A stretch of 64,000 nucleotides of DNA from Natrarchaeobius oligotrophus (GCF_003841465.1 NZ_REFZ01000005.1:248001-312000), one strand, 5' to 3'. Shown: positions 1 to 9,832, counted from the stretch's first letter. The notes: generated by a model not told the origin, from the letters alone. Translations and numbers: made by a program.

Positions 1-2018
1 GTTTCGATCCGCGAATACTCGAGCAGCCCCTCGATCATGTCGCGCATCCGGTCGGCACCGTCGATGGCGAACTCGATGAACTCCTCACCGTCCTCGTCGA
101 ACTCGTCCGCGTAGCGGCGCTCGATCAACTGGAGGTAGCTCGTGACCATCCGCAGGGGCTCTTGTAAGTCGTGTGAGGCGGCGTAGGCAAACTGTTCGAG
201 ACGCCTGTTGGATTCCTCGAGTCGCCGCTCGAACTGCTTGCGCTCGGTGATATCGGCCAGAGCGCCGGGGAACGTCGTCGGATTCCCGTCGTCGTCGTAC
301 TCGACGTGACCGCGCGCGACGACCCACCGGAGTTCGTCGTCCCAGACGCGGTACTCTTCTTCGTACTCCTCTCCCGATTCGATTGCGTCCTCAATCTTTC
401 GTTCGACCCGCTCGCGGTCGTCGTCGTGAATGGCCGAGGTGAACTCGTCGAGCGGTACGCCCTCGCTGGCCGCGTCTGGATCGATCCCGAACTTCTTGGC
501 GAAGGAAACGCTCGTGACCATTCGGTCGTCGGGAATATGCCACTCCCAGGTCCCGACAGCGCCGGCTTCGGTCGCCGCCTCCAGTCGCTCCTTTGCATCC
601 TCGAGATAGCGCTCGCGTTCGACCCGCTCGGTTACGTCGTTTGCCGCACCCAGCCACCGAGTAATTTCGCCATTCTCATCCAGAAGCGGTGTAGCACGCG
701 AGACGATCCAGGCTACTGTGCCATCATTACGAACGACCCGGTGTTCCAACTCGAAGCTGCTTTTCGTACGAACGGCTTCGTCGATGGTTTTCTGAACGCG
801 CGGCTGGTCTTCTGGCGGAACGGCTTTTTCGATCCACGGCGGCCCTTGCTCGTCGGTGTCAGCGAGGAAATCCGCCCCCTCTAACCCGTGCATCTCGCTC
901 CAGTCCGCGTTCGCACTGAACACCGCATCCGACGTGGTGGTGACCAACGCGCGAAAGCGCTCTTCGCTCTCACGCAGTTGTTCGTACGCCTCTCGTTTTG
1001 CCTCTTGGAGCAACTCCTGTCCGCGCAGTACGATGTCCGATGCGAGCTGTGATTCCTCCGATTCGAGCTGTGACTCCGACGTGTCTGAATCCTGTAACAG
1101 CTGCTGGTCGCCGTCTGCCTGGAGTTCCTGAACGATCGGAGTGATGTCCTCGACGCTGTGGACGATGTAGTCGAGTTTGCCAGCCGCGTCAAACACTGGC
1201 GAATTGATCGGATTCCACCAGCGTTCCTCGAATTCGTCACCATCGAACTCGCTGCGCTCGTCCGATGAGGATCGCCTCGCTTCGCTCGGCTCACCGCTGT
1301 CGGACTCGCGATCGGGGATCGGATAGTGTGTTACCGACATGGTGTCCGCTTCCCCGGTCTCCGCTACCCTCTCGAGCGACTCGCGTAGGTTCTCGACGCC
1401 CTCGGCTGGATCGTCGGGATTGTTCGGAAAGATCTCGAACAACGTCTTGCCCAGAATCTCCGCCCGGTCGGTCATCGTCGCATCCAGATACGCATCGCTC
1501 ACGGCTACGATTTCGTAGTCCCCTGGCTGTACGATGAGATAGTTGCCGGGAACGTTCTCGAACAGTCGACGAAAGGTCGCTTCGGTGGCTTCCGTTTCCA
1601 CCTGTTTGCGTGTGCCGGTTTCGCGAACGATTCCGATCGCTCCCTGTACGGTATCGCCCGCGTCGAGCACGTTTACCCGCACTTCACAGCGAACCCGTTT
1701 CCCCTCGGCGGTCTCCATGGTGAGTTCGAGTGGCTCGCTTTGGTCGGAGGCGTTCGCTCGAAGACGGTCGATCTCACGTTCGATCGACGCGCTGTCGCCG
1801 CCGAAGAGCGTGGACACGTGCTCGCCGAGCAGTTCCTCACGCGTGTACCCGGTTATCTCGACGATGACGTCGTTGACCGAGACGAGGCGGTCTTCGGCGT
1901 CGAGTCGATAGATCCCATCGTCGATCGTATTGACGAGCGTACGATAGTGCTGGAGGGCCTCGGTGTCGTCCGCCTCTCCCCATATCGTCACTTCAGAAGA
2001 CCCGGCCCGTTCGCTCAT
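1..2018 (-). CDS. Multi-PAS sensor histidine kinase, cut by left edge
   Basis: Cytoplasmic two-component sensor; only the N-terminal 672 residues are in the window. I translated it directly from the minus strand. Four PAS-like regions follow one another (about residues 20-135, 145-300, 350-470 and 475-600), with a Ser/Glu/Gln-rich linker near 310-335. A HisKA dimerisation helix follows, with the motif SHDLQEPLRMV; the phosphoacceptor is His616 (codon at 171-173). The ATP-binding domain lies beyond base 1. No membrane segment is seen, so it probably senses redox, light or a small ligand inside the cell. The ATG was chosen because a TATA-like CTTATC lies 26-31 bases upstream. The 158 bases before it are unusually AT-rich. 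Confidence 0.9.
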   Translation of the reverse strand, partial: MSERAGSSEVTIWGEADDTEALQHYRTLVNTIDDGIYRLDAEDRLVSVNDVIVEITGYTREELLGEHVSTLFGGDSASIEREIDRLRANASDQSEPLELTMETAEGKRVRCEVRVNVLDAGDTVQGAIGIVRETGTRKQVETEATEATFRRLFENVPGNYLIVQPGDYEIVAVSDAYLDATMTDRAEILGKTLFEIFPNNPDDPAEGVENLRESLERVAETGEADTMSVTHYPIPDRESDSGEPSEARRSSSDERSEFDGDEFEERWWNPINSPVFDAAGKLDYIVHSVEDITPIVQELQADGDQQLLQDSDTSESQLESEESQLASDIVLRGQELLQEAKREAYEQLRESEERFRALVTTTSDAVFSANADWSEMHGLEGADFLADTDEQGPPWIEKAVPPEDQPRVQKTIDEAVRTKSSFELEHRVVRNDGTVAWIVSRATPLLDENGEITRWLGAANDVTERVERERYLEDAKERLEAATEAGAVGTWEWHIPDDRMVTSVSFAKKFGIDPDAASEGVPLDEFTSAIHDDDRERVERKIEDAIESGEEYEEEYRVWDDELRWVVARGHVEYDDDGNPTTFPGALADITERKQFERRLEESNRRLEQFAYAASHDLQEPLRMVTSYLQLIERRYADEFDEDGEEFIEFAIDGADRMRDMIEGLLEYSRIE

Positions 2019-2176
2019 ATACCTGCTAGAGACCCCCGACTCGGATAAGTTCCTTGCTCAGACCTCTCCCTGTATTATTCGGCAAAGTGTGCATCGTTTC
2101 AGTCGTTACTATATACATTTAATTCACACCATTTTCTAAATACACCAAAGAAACTCATATCAATAAACCTAATATA

Positions 2177-2857
2177 TCAGGCGCGTCGCCGTCCATCGCC
2201 GCGAACGAGATCCGCGACGTCGTGGAGATCTTCGAGGTCGTAGGTCGGCGTGGCCTCGAGTTCCGTCCCCCGACAGTGCGGCCGGCGGACGAACGCCGAC
2301 TCGAGGCCCGCGCGCGTTGCGGCGACGACGTCGCTCTCGCTGTCGCCCACGTACAGCACCGATTCGGCCGACAGGTCGGCTATCGCCCGCTCGAGGTAGT
2401 GCGCGTTCGGCTTTTTCAGCTCGAGGCTCTCGATCGTCATCTCGCGGCCGTAGTACGTCTCGAACGCCCGCTCGAGGTCGAAGTACGCCAGGACGAACTC
2501 GATCGTGCTGTGGTGGTTGTTGCTGACGACGCCGCAGTCCACCGGGAGATCGACGATCGCGCTCACGTCGTCGTACCGGCCGCGGACGCCGCGTTCGAAC
2601 TCCTCGAGCTGGGAGCGCTCGTCGTGGCGCTCGCGGGCCTCCCAGAACGTCTCGGGCTCGAGGTCGTAGGCCGTACAGATCTCCTCGAGTTCGCCGACGG
2701 TGACGCCGTCGACGATCGCCTGGACGTGAGTCCGTGCCGGCTCGTCGATGCCAACTTCGTGAAACGCGGCCCGCGTGGCCGTTGACTGCGTCTCGGCCGG
2801 CGGGGGCTCGACGAGGATGCCGTCGCTATCGAACAGAACCGCGTCGTACTCGCTCAC
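2177..2857 (-). CDS. HAD-superfamily hydrolase
   Basis: 226-residue phosphatase-like protein of the phosphoglycolate phosphatase/beta-phosphoglucomutase branch of the HAD family. Motif I is LFDSDGILVEP near the N-terminus, so the nucleophile Asp is present. A helical cap follows (residues 20-80). Motif II is VVSNNH around 110, motif III Lys is in LKKPNAHY around 150, and motif IV is YVGDSESDVVAA around 168. The substrate cannot be read from the sequence. It is read in the same direction as the malate dehydrogenase upstream, about 115 bases away, so co-transcription is possible but unproven. Confidence 0.85.
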   Translation of the reverse strand: MSEYDAVLFDSDGILVEPPPAETQSTATRAAFHEVGIDEPARTHVQAIVDGVTVGELEEICTAYDLEPETFWEARERHDERSQLEEFERGVRGRYDDVSAIVDLPVDCGVVSNNHHSTIEFVLAYFDLERAFETYYGREMTIESLELKKPNAHYLERAIADLSAESVLYVGDSESDVVAATRAGLESAFVRRPHCRGTELEATPTYDLEDLHDVADLVRGDGRRRA

Positions 2858-2971
2858 GTCGAACCGGTTCGCAAAAATATCAGTTTACCGTTTCGATCGC
2901 GATCGTCCGGTCGATCCGCGTCCGAAGCTCCCTGAGCTCGTCCCGAATCTCCTCGCGACGGCCGGCCCGGC

Positions 2972-3886
2972 TCAGGCGATCTTGTCGTACTGCTCGGAGA
3001 GCTTCTCGGCGGCCTCGCCGAGCTGGTTGCGCTCGAACTCGGTGAGGTCCCACTCGACGATCTCCTCGACGCCGTTCGAGCCGAGCTTGACGGGGACGCC
3101 GAAGGCGGTGTCCTCGTGGCCGAACTCGCCCTCGAGTGTGACGCTTGCGGGCAACACCTCGCCCGTGTCGCGGAGAATCGCTTCGACCATGTGGCCAACG
3201 CCGGTCGCCGGCCCCCACTCGGTCGCGCCTTTCTTCTCGATGACGTTCATCGCCGAGGTCAGGAGTTCCTCGAGCAGTTCCGCTTTCTCGTCGTCGGTGA
3301 ACTCGAGGTCGCGGCCGTCGACGCGGACCTTCGAGAAGACGGGCACCTGCGCGTCGCCGTGCTCGCCGAGGATCGTCGCCTCGACGTTCTGGACGGGCGC
3401 GTCGTAGCGCTGGGAGATGACGTACCGGAATCGTGCGGAGTCGAGGCGACCGCCGAAGCCGATCACCTGCTCGCGGGCGCGGTCGCCCGCCTCGTAGAGG
3501 TGGCGGTTGAGCAGGTCGACGGGGTTCGACGTGGTGACGGTGATGAAGTCGTCGTTGTACTCCGCGAGCGAGGAGCCGATGTCCTCCATGATGGGTGCGT
3601 TGTCGCCCGCGAGGTCGATTCGGGTCTGGCCGGGCTGGCGGGGGATGCCGGCGGTGATGACGACGACGTCCGACCCCTCGGTTTCCTCGTAGCCGCCCTG
3701 TCTGATCGTCGTGTTCGAATCGTAGGCCGCTCCGTGGTTCGCGTCCGCGGCCTGTCCGATCGTGTCGTCTTTTTTGTCCGGAATGTCCACGAAGACGAGC
3801 TCGTCCGCGACGTCACGAAGCGCGATGTTGTAGCCTGCGGCGGCCCCGACCGTTCCGGCCGCGCCGACCACGCTAACTTTCGTCAT
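2972..3886 (-). CDS. mdh: Malate dehydrogenase
   Basis: NAD(P)-dependent oxidation of malate to oxaloacetate in the TCA cycle; 304 residues, of the lactate-dehydrogenase-like type found in haloarchaea. The N-terminal Rossmann glycine motif is [17 protein letters not shown]. Substrate-binding Arg residues are in [10 protein letters not shown] (about 85-94), and the catalytic His is in [12 protein letters not shown] (about 175). A TATA-like TTTAAC about 30 bases upstream of the ATG fits a very short leader. It is divergent from the FG-GAP lipoprotein gene, with about 170 bases between the two starts. Confidence 0.96.
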   Translation of the reverse strand: MTKVSVVGAAGTVGAAAGYNIALRDVADELVFVDIPDKKDDTIGQAADANHGAAYDSNTTIRQGGYEETEGSDVVVITAGIPRQPGQTRIDLAGDNAPIMEDIGSSLAEYNDDFITVTTSNPVDLLNRHLYEAGDRAREQVIGFGGRLDSARFRYVISQRYDAPVQNVEATILGEHGDAQVPVFSKVRVDGRDLEFTDDEKAELLEELLTSAMNVIEKKGATEWGPATGVGHMVEAILRDTGEVLPASVTLEGEFGHEDTAFGVPVKLGSNGVEEIVEWDLTEFERNQLGEAAEKLSEQYDKIA

Positions 3887-4027
3887 ACCACGTACGAATC
3901 CACCTCCCCTCGCGTTAAATCCGTCGAAACGGAGTCTCTCTCACGATTCGACGAGTTTCATACCGACGATCGTCGAAACCCCCACGGTGGATCGGAGCCC
4001 TCAAATTGGGAACAGGAAAACAAATAA

Positions 4028-4035
4028 TTTATAAT
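4028..4035 (+). promoter_or_regulatory. TATA box of the FG-GAP lipoprotein gene
   Basis: TTTATAAT lies 24-31 bases before the ATG at 4059. With archaeal spacing this places the transcript start at or next to the start codon, giving a leaderless mRNA. Confidence 0.6.
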
Positions 4036-4058
4036 CTATCGGAGACAGCCGATGTGGT

Positions 4059-5726
4059 ATGCGTTACCACGTGGGGATTGCCGCTATCGTACTCGCGGTC
4101 GTGTTGGTGGGGTGCGTCGGCGGAACCGCACAGGACGCCGGTCCGCTGGGGGACGATTCGCCCGAGCCGACGACCGACGACTACGGCTTCGAGGAGGTCG
4201 CACTCGAGGCCGGCTTCGAGTACGAGTCGATCAATATCGGGGCCGTGAACGGAAACGACGGCGTTTACGCCGTCGACTACACGAACGACCTCCGGACCGA
4301 TCTACTGGCGATCGGCGGCGGTGAACCCGTGCTGTTTCGAAACACCGGCGGTGCGTTCGAACGCTCCGACGATCTCCCGCCGGTCGAAGGAACGATCCAG
4401 GGAGCCCTCTTTTTCGACCACGACAACGACGGCTGGGAGGATTTGCTCCTGTTACGTCGGGGGGAGACGCCGGTCTTTTTCGAGAACGACGAGGGGACGT
4501 TCCGCGAGCGCGACGTCGGTTTCGACGACGAGTTCGTCGTTCCCGTCTCGGCCAGCGCCGCGGACGCGACCGGCGACGGCTGCCCCGACGTCTTCGTCGC
4601 CGATTACGGCGACTGGCTCGACGAGCATCCGAGAGGCTGGCACTATCAGCTCGCGTTCCCCGCCGAAGAGGACAACGGACAATCCAACGCCCTCTACACC
4701 GGCGACTGCGGCGAGTTCGAGCGCGTCGACGACGCGGGAATCGAAGGCGACCACTGGAGCATGGCGACGAGTTTCGTCGACCTGACGGGCAACGGCCACC
4801 CGGACGTTCACGTCGCCAACGACTACTTCGCGGACGAGATCCACTACAATCGAGGCGGCGGCACGTTCGACCGGGAGTACCTCGGAAACGAGACGAACCG
4901 CAACGGCATGTCCTCGAGCGTCGCCGACGTCACCGGTGACGGCCAACTCGAGATCTTCGTGACGAACATCTACTTCCCCCGCGACCGGTGGGGCGAGCTC
5001 CCCGACACCCAGCGACAGCTGTTCGCCGACTTCATGACCGCGCGAATCGGCGACCGCAATCAGGGGAACAACCTGCTCGTCCGTACCGACGACGGCTTCG
5101 TCGATCAGGGCGAGGAGCGGGGGCTGGCCGAAGGTGGCTGGGGCTGGGGCGCTGCCGTCGAGGACTTCGACGGAGACGGCCAGGTCGACGTCTTCCACGC
5201 GACGCAGTTTCAGGCGCGCTTCGACGAGGGTGAGCCGACGTTCGTCCGGCCGATGCTGTTCGCCCAGAACGACGGCCAGTTCCACCGTCTCGACGCGAGC
5301 GAACTCGGCCTGCAGGAGGTCGACGAACGCGGCGTCGCCGCTCTCGATTTCGACTCGAGCGGCTCGATGGACGTCGCCGTCGCGGGGAACGTGGCCAGCT
5401 ACCGCCTCTACAGCAACGAGGCCGAACAGGGCGACAGCCTCCAGGTCGTCGTCGCCGGCGCGGACGACCTCGATCACACCGTCCTCGGCACGACGGCCAA
5501 AGCGACCGTCGACGGCAACAGCCAGCTTCGAGTGCGAAACGCCAGGGCTGACTACCAGTCCCAGGAGACCCGGACGCTGCACTTCGGCTTCGGCGAGGCG
5601 GACGCCGTCGACGAACTCCGCGTGACCTGGCCCGACGGAACCGAACTGACGGTCGAGGACGTCGAGACCGGACAGCGAATACTGGTAACGCCCGACGGAA
5701 TCGCCGACCGTCACTCATACTCGTAA
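4059..5726 (+). CDS. CRTAC/ASPIC FG-GAP repeat lipoprotein
   Basis: Predicted secreted lipoprotein of 555 residues. The signal peptide ends in a lipobox, VLVGC, so the mature protein starts at a lipidated Cys near residue 20. Six or more FG-GAP/VCBS repeats carry calcium-type loops such as DHDNDGWEDLLL, DATGDGCPDVFV, DLTGNGHPDVHV and DFDGDGQVDVFH, which should form a beta-propeller. The C-terminus (about 470-545) is an ASPIC/UnbV domain containing LHFGFGEADAVDELRVTWP. The next gene starts 3 bases after its stop, so the two are almost certainly co-expressed. The family is associated with extracellular binding; the ligand is unknown. Confidence 0.9.
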   Translation: MRYHVGIAAIVLAVVLVGCVGGTAQDAGPLGDDSPEPTTDDYGFEEVALEAGFEYESINIGAVNGNDGVYAVDYTNDLRTDLLAIGGGEPVLFRNTGGAFERSDDLPPVEGTIQGALFFDHDNDGWEDLLLLRRGETPVFFENDEGTFRERDVGFDDEFVVPVSASAADATGDGCPDVFVADYGDWLDEHPRGWHYQLAFPAEEDNGQSNALYTGDCGEFERVDDAGIEGDHWSMATSFVDLTGNGHPDVHVANDYFADEIHYNRGGGTFDREYLGNETNRNGMSSSVADVTGDGQLEIFVTNIYFPRDRWGELPDTQRQLFADFMTARIGDRNQGNNLLVRTDDGFVDQGEERGLAEGGWGWGAAVEDFDGDGQVDVFHATQFQARFDEGEPTFVRPMLFAQNDGQFHRLDASELGLQEVDERGVAALDFDSSGSMDVAVAGNVASYRLYSNEAEQGDSLQVVVAGADDLDHTVLGTTAKATVDGNSQLRVRNARADYQSQETRTLHFGFGEADAVDELRVTWPDGTELTVEDVETGQRILVTPDGIADRHSYS

Positions 5727-5729
5727 CCG

Positions 5730-7076
5730 ATGCCATCCCGAACACCACCACGTGACGCCGACCCGAATCGATTCGGGACCGACGTTTCGCTCCGGCGAAG
5801 TCGCCGATCGTTTCTCGTCGCCGCCGGGACGACGGGACTCGTCGTCCTCGCGGGCTGTGCCGACGTGTACGGTGCCGATCGGGACGCCGTCGACGATCCG
5901 CTGTGTCTGTGGAACGAACGGTTCGTCGAGGAGATCCAGCACTTCCGGGGCGGAAACGTCGCGCCCACTCGACGGGGTGCGTTGCTCAACGTCGCGACGT
6001 TCGACGCGATCAACGGCGTCGCCGCGGCCGCGGGGGACGACCACTTCGAGCCGTATCTGGCCGATCCGTCGGCTGCACCCGCCGACGGGTCGCCAGTTGC
6101 CGCGCTCGCCGGGGCCGCCCACGAGACGATGACGTCGCTGTACGGTGGGGAGTTCGAACCCGCGCTCGAGGCGACGCTCGCGGCGGCCGGCGGGGGAGAC
6201 GTCGACGCGGGCGAGCGATGGGGGCGCGCCGTCGCGACGGACCTCCTGGCCCACCGCGACGACGAGTACGCGACGAGCATCTACGTCCCCTGCGACGACG
6301 CGACGGAGCCGGGGTGTTTTCGCGGTGACTGGAACCCAGTCCACGCCGCTATCGACCCGTGGACGCTGACGACGGCCGACCAGTTCGGTCCCGACGGGCC
6401 GCCGCCGCTCGAGAGCGAAGCCTACGCGGACGCCTGGTGGGAGGTGTACGAGCGGGGCAACGACGCAGACGATCGGCCACGGGAACACGTCGACGTCGCG
6501 TCGTTCTGGCGCGGCGCGCCGGGATCGCCCCGACCGCCGAACATGTGGAACGTCGTCACCCAGCGCCTCGTCGTCGACGAAGATCTCCCCTTGCTCGAGG
6601 AAGCTCGGCTGTTCGCGCTGTTGAGTCTGGCGCTGGTCGACGCCGGCATCGCGGGCTCGCGAGCGAAGTACGACTACGGCTTCTGGCGGCCCCGAACCGC
6701 GATTCACGAGGCCGACCGCGACGGAAATCAGGAGACGCACGCCGACCGGACGTGGAGACCACGGGCCGTCGGTGGCTCGCCCGAGTACACCTCGACGCTG
6801 GCCGCCTACGGCGGCGCGGCCTGTCACGTCCTCGAGGGGGTCCTCGCCAGCGGCGACTACTCCTTCGAACTCGGCGGCGACATCCGAACCGGCACCGCCG
6901 GCGAGGACGAGGGCGTGGTTCGATCGTTCGACAGCCTCGAGGACGCGCTTTCCGAGTCGCTCGACAGCCGAATCTACGTCGGGAACCACTTCCGATTCGC
7001 GCTCGAGGACGGCCGCGAACAGGGCGAGCGAATCGGCGAGTGGGTTCTCGACTCCGTCCTCCGACCGGTCGGGTGA
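5730..7076 (+). CDS. Vanadium haloperoxidase-like Tat lipoprotein
   Basis: 448-residue exported protein of the PAP2/vanadium-dependent haloperoxidase superfamily. The Tat signal RRSRRSFLVAAG ends in a lipobox LAGC near residue 47. Vanadate/phosphate-site residues can be placed: Lys313 and Arg320 (K-x6-R-P), then Arg414 and His420 in RIYVGNHF, with the usual R-x5-H spacing. The central Ser-Gly-His motif reads Ser355-Thr-Leu, so the acid-base His is missing. It may be a phosphatase-like or inactive relative rather than a working haloperoxidase. It forms a tight two-gene unit with the upstream ASPIC lipoprotein. Confidence 0.85.
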   Translation: MPSRTPPRDADPNRFGTDVSLRRSRRSFLVAAGTTGLVVLAGCADVYGADRDAVDDPLCLWNERFVEEIQHFRGGNVAPTRRGALLNVATFDAINGVAAAAGDDHFEPYLADPSAAPADGSPVAALAGAAHETMTSLYGGEFEPALEATLAAAGGGDVDAGERWGRAVATDLLAHRDDEYATSIYVPCDDATEPGCFRGDWNPVHAAIDPWTLTTADQFGPDGPPPLESEAYADAWWEVYERGNDADDRPREHVDVASFWRGAPGSPRPPNMWNVVTQRLVVDEDLPLLEEARLFALLSLALVDAGIAGSRAKYDYGFWRPRTAIHEADRDGNQETHADRTWRPRAVGGSPEYTSTLAAYGGAACHVLEGVLASGDYSFELGGDIRTGTAGEDEGVVRSFDSLEDALSESLDSRIYVGNHFRFALEDGREQGERIGEWVLDSVLRPVG

Positions 7077-7217
7077 GCCACAGGATCGCGTCGCTGAACG
7101 CCTTGCACGCCGGCTCGCGAATGGACGACAACGGTGGCCGTTCCGACGGTTCGAGTCCGGCCGATCGTGAACAGCGCTGTCCAGCAGTATCAAGTGCGTA
7201 GTCCCGAAACGAGCGGT

Positions 7218-7670
7218 ATGCGCGCAAGCGTCGTTGGCGGCGGAACGATCACGGACAGCGAGCGGGACCTCGCCGAAGCGGTCGGCCGGGAGCTCGCCGC
7301 CCGCGGCCACACGGTGGTCTGTGGCGGCCTCGGCGGCACGATGGCGGCCGTCTGTCGCGGTGCCAAACGCGAGGGTGGGACGACGATCGGCATTCTTCCC
7401 GGCGACCGAACGGCGGCGGCCAACGAGCACGTCGACGTGCCGATCGCGACCGGACTCGGCCACGCCAGGAACGCCCTCGTCCCACTGAACGGCGACGGGG
7501 TCGTCGCGCTCGCCGGCAGCGCCGGCACGCTCTCCGAGATCGGGTTCGCGGCGGTCTACGACAGACCGATCGTCGGTCTCGGCACCCACGAGATCGACGC
7601 CCTCGAGATCGAAGTCGTCGAAACGCCCGCGGCGGCGGTCGACGCGCTCGAGGCAGCCCGACTCGAGTAG
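7218..7670 (+). CDS. SLOG-fold (TIGR00725-type) protein
   Basis: 150-residue Rossmann-like protein of the LOG/SLOG nucleotide-binding group. Motifs seen are GGGTITDSE near the N-terminus, CGGLGGTMAAVCRGA around 39-53, GILPGD around 62, and AGSAGTLSEIGFA around 103-115, the last being the Gly-rich PGGxGTxxE-like loop in this group. The family relates to cytokinin phosphoribohydrolases and molybdenum cofactor carrier proteins, but the role of this branch is not known. The ATG gives the protein its natural beta-strand start (MRASVVGGG). Confidence 0.85.
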   Translation: MRASVVGGGTITDSERDLAEAVGRELAARGHTVVCGGLGGTMAAVCRGAKREGGTTIGILPGDRTAAANEHVDVPIATGLGHARNALVPLNGDGVVALAGSAGTLSEIGFAAVYDRPIVGLGTHEIDALEIEVVETPAAAVDALEAARLE

Positions 7671-7750
7671 CGACGCCGAAACTCACCTCGTCACCGATCG
7701 GCGGGCAGTCTGTCGCAGCTTTTTCGACATTCCGGCACATCTAGATGGGT

Positions 7751-8446
7751 ATGAGCGACTTCGACAAGGAAGCCGAGCGCGAGAAGCTTCGGGAGAAGTA
7801 CGAACGCGACAAGAAAGAGCGCGAGGCCACCCAGCGGATGAGCGACCTCCTGCTCAAGGGGGCGACGATGACGAACACGCACTGCGGGACCTGCGGCGAT
7901 CCCCTGTTCTCCCAGAGCGGAACGACGTTCTGTCCGAGCTGTCACGGCGGCCCCGACGCCGTCGAGGGACAGCCGCCGGCCGATGCGGACCGAACGGCAG
8001 ACGACGTCCCGACCGAGGGGGCCGACGCGGATGCGACGGACGCGGGAGCGACGACGGACCGTCCGGAGACCGACGAACCGACGACGATCGAACTCGACGA
8101 CCGCGACGCCGAAACGGGAGGAACTTCCCGGCCGACGGAGAAAACAGCGTCCGACGCCCGCGTGGACGACCGATCCACGCCGGGTAGCGGCGACGAGGCG
8201 GTCCGCCCGTCGGAACCGGAGTCGAATTCCGACCGTTCTTCGCCGTCCTCGAGCGAGAGACCACCCCGCCGTTCGCCGTCGCCGCCGTCGGCGGTCGAGG
8301 GCGACCTCGAGTCCGCTCGCGACTCGCTGGTCAGGGCCCTCGAGAAGTTCGCCCGCGAAGCCGCCGCTACCGACGATCCCCGGTACGCGACCGAGTGCCT
8401 CGAGGCCGCTCGGGAGGCGAGCGAGACGCTGAACGCGTTGCGATAA
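7751..8446 (+). CDS. Sjogren/scleroderma autoantigen-like zinc-ribbon protein
   Basis: 231-residue protein. A charged N-terminal helix rich in Lys/Glu (about 1-40) is followed by a zinc ribbon, CGTCGDPLF then CPSCHGG (about 47-65). This is the arrangement of the autoantigen p27 family, common and uncharacterised in archaea. The middle is a long acidic, Thr/Ser/Pro-rich linker (75-185), and the C-terminus is a helical segment (about 190-230). A second ATG two codons upstream (7745) is equally possible. A binding role with nucleic acid or protein is only inferred from the zinc ribbon. Confidence 0.8.
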   Translation: MSDFDKEAEREKLREKYERDKKEREATQRMSDLLLKGATMTNTHCGTCGDPLFSQSGTTFCPSCHGGPDAVEGQPPADADRTADDVPTEGADADATDAGATTDRPETDEPTTIELDDRDAETGGTSRPTEKTASDARVDDRSTPGSGDEAVRPSEPESNSDRSSPSSSERPPRRSPSPPSAVEGDLESARDSLVRALEKFAREAAATDDPRYATECLEAAREASETLNALR

Positions 8447-8671
8447 TTCTTCACGCGGACGCGGTTCCCCGTTCGATCGTCGTTCGCGTCGTTCGTTTCC
8501 GCGACGAGCGTTTCCAGCGTCGTCTCGCTGATCGTCCCACTGACGATACGCTCACACCGGTCGACGGGAGAATCCATCGTGACCTAGGATCGATCCGGCA
8601 GAGATATTTCCACAACCAAATAGGCAAATTATTTATATTCTCCGTTGACACGTTAGTCCGCCCTTGACACG

Positions 8672-9832
8672 ATGAAACCGCTAGATTGCCGCTTCACACT
8701 GGTCCTCGTAGTGGTCGTACTGCTCGCCGGTATCGTCCCCGCCGTCGCGGCCGCGGGTGACGCCGGATCGGATACCGACGTCACGTTCGACCGAAACGTC
8801 TGGGCGGCGTGGGACGGAGAGACGGTCCCCGTCGAGATGGAGATCGACGGCGACGATCGAATTACGCTGGTCGTCGCAGAAGACCACGCCCCCGAAAACG
8901 AAGCGTTCGAAGCCGAGGTGACCGTCGAAGACGCGAACGAGAACGGGACGGCGACCGTCCTGCTCGATACGGGCGCACTCGGCGTCGACTCCGTCGACGA
9001 CGCCATCCGGCCGGGTCCGGGAACGGAGCTTTCGGATCGGTCTCAGACCGATCTCGACGACTCGCTCGCGGTCGGCGTCTACGACGTCACAGCGTTCGTC
9101 GACGGCGAGCAAGCCGCCCTCTCCACGCTCGACGTCGTCGAATCCGAAACTCCGGACGAACCGGAAGACGAGGACGAACCGACGAACGATTCCGTTCTCG
9201 AGCACTCGCTCTGGGAAGTCGATCGCGGCGAGTCGGTGACGATCGATATTCCCCTCGCCGACGCCGATTCGGCCGCGATCCTGCTCACCGGACGGACGGT
9301 CGGCACCTACTACGACGCGAAGGCGACCGCGAAGGACGCGAACGGAAACGGAACGGCGACCGTCGTCGTCGAGACTGCGGGACTCGGGGACGATCCGATC
9401 GACGACGTTCTCGAGGCGGGCGACGGGACAGAGCTGACGGAGACGGAACAGCTCGTGCTCGACCGCGATTATCCACCCGGATACGACGACTGGTTCTACC
9501 AGTTCGAGGTACGTGACCCGGACGATGAGCCGGTAGACGACGTCTCCCTCGTTCTTTGGGAGGATGGCGACGAATCGACTGACGGAACGGACGACGGTGC
9601 CGGCGACGCGGAGAACAACGACGACACCAAATCCGGCGGAGACGGCGATGGCACCCGGTCCGACGCGGCCGACGCCGACGGATCGGAGACCGACGGCGAC
9701 GCCGACACCGAAGACGACGCTGGCGGAAACGTCGCCGACGACCTTCCCGGATTCGGCGCGATCGTCACGCTCGTCGGAATCGCGGCGCTGGCGCTCGGAT
9801 TCGCCGGACGAGCTGGCGCGTCGCAACACTGA
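8672..9832 (+). CDS. PGF-CTERM surface protein with two Ig-like domains
   Basis: 386-residue cell-surface protein. An N-terminal signal peptide (hydrophobic LVLVVVVLLAGIVPAVAAA) is followed by two related beta-rich domains, about residues 35-140 and 170-290. Both contain the segment DAN-NGTATV followed by L-D-TG/V-TAGLG, so they look duplicated. An acidic Asp/Gly/Thr stalk (about 300-355) leads to a C-terminal PGF motif (DLPGF), a membrane helix and basic residues, the archaeosortase A processing signal. TATA-like ATTTATATT lies about 32-40 bases upstream. The partner or substrate is unknown; a role in the S-layer or envelope is inferred. Confidence 0.85.
   Translation: MKPLDCRFTLVLVVVVLLAGIVPAVAAAGDAGSDTDVTFDRNVWAAWDGETVPVEMEIDGDDRITLVVAEDHAPENEAFEAEVTVEDANENGTATVLLDTGALGVDSVDDAIRPGPGTELSDRSQTDLDDSLAVGVYDVTAFVDGEQAALSTLDVVESETPDEPEDEDEPTNDSVLEHSLWEVDRGESVTIDIPLADADSAAILLTGRTVGTYYDAKATAKDANGNGTATVVVETAGLGDDPIDDVLEAGDGTELTETEQLVLDRDYPPGYDDWFYQFEVRDPDDEPVDDVSLVLWEDGDESTDGTDDGAGDAENNDDTKSGGDGDGTRSDAADADGSETDGDADTEDDAGGNVADDLPGFGAIVTLVGIAALALGFAGRAGASQH

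Noticed and set aside
2222-2785. Long open frames on the strand opposite to genes throughout the window
   Set aside because: High GC and Asp/Glu-rich codons make antisense frames long. They lack family motifs, have Arg-rich or Ser-rich composition, and sit exactly over better genes.
6145-6369. Frameshift in the haloperoxidase-like gene to explain the missing SGH motif
   Set aside because: The main frame is open throughout and all flanking motifs stay in one frame with correct spacing, so the loss is a substitution.
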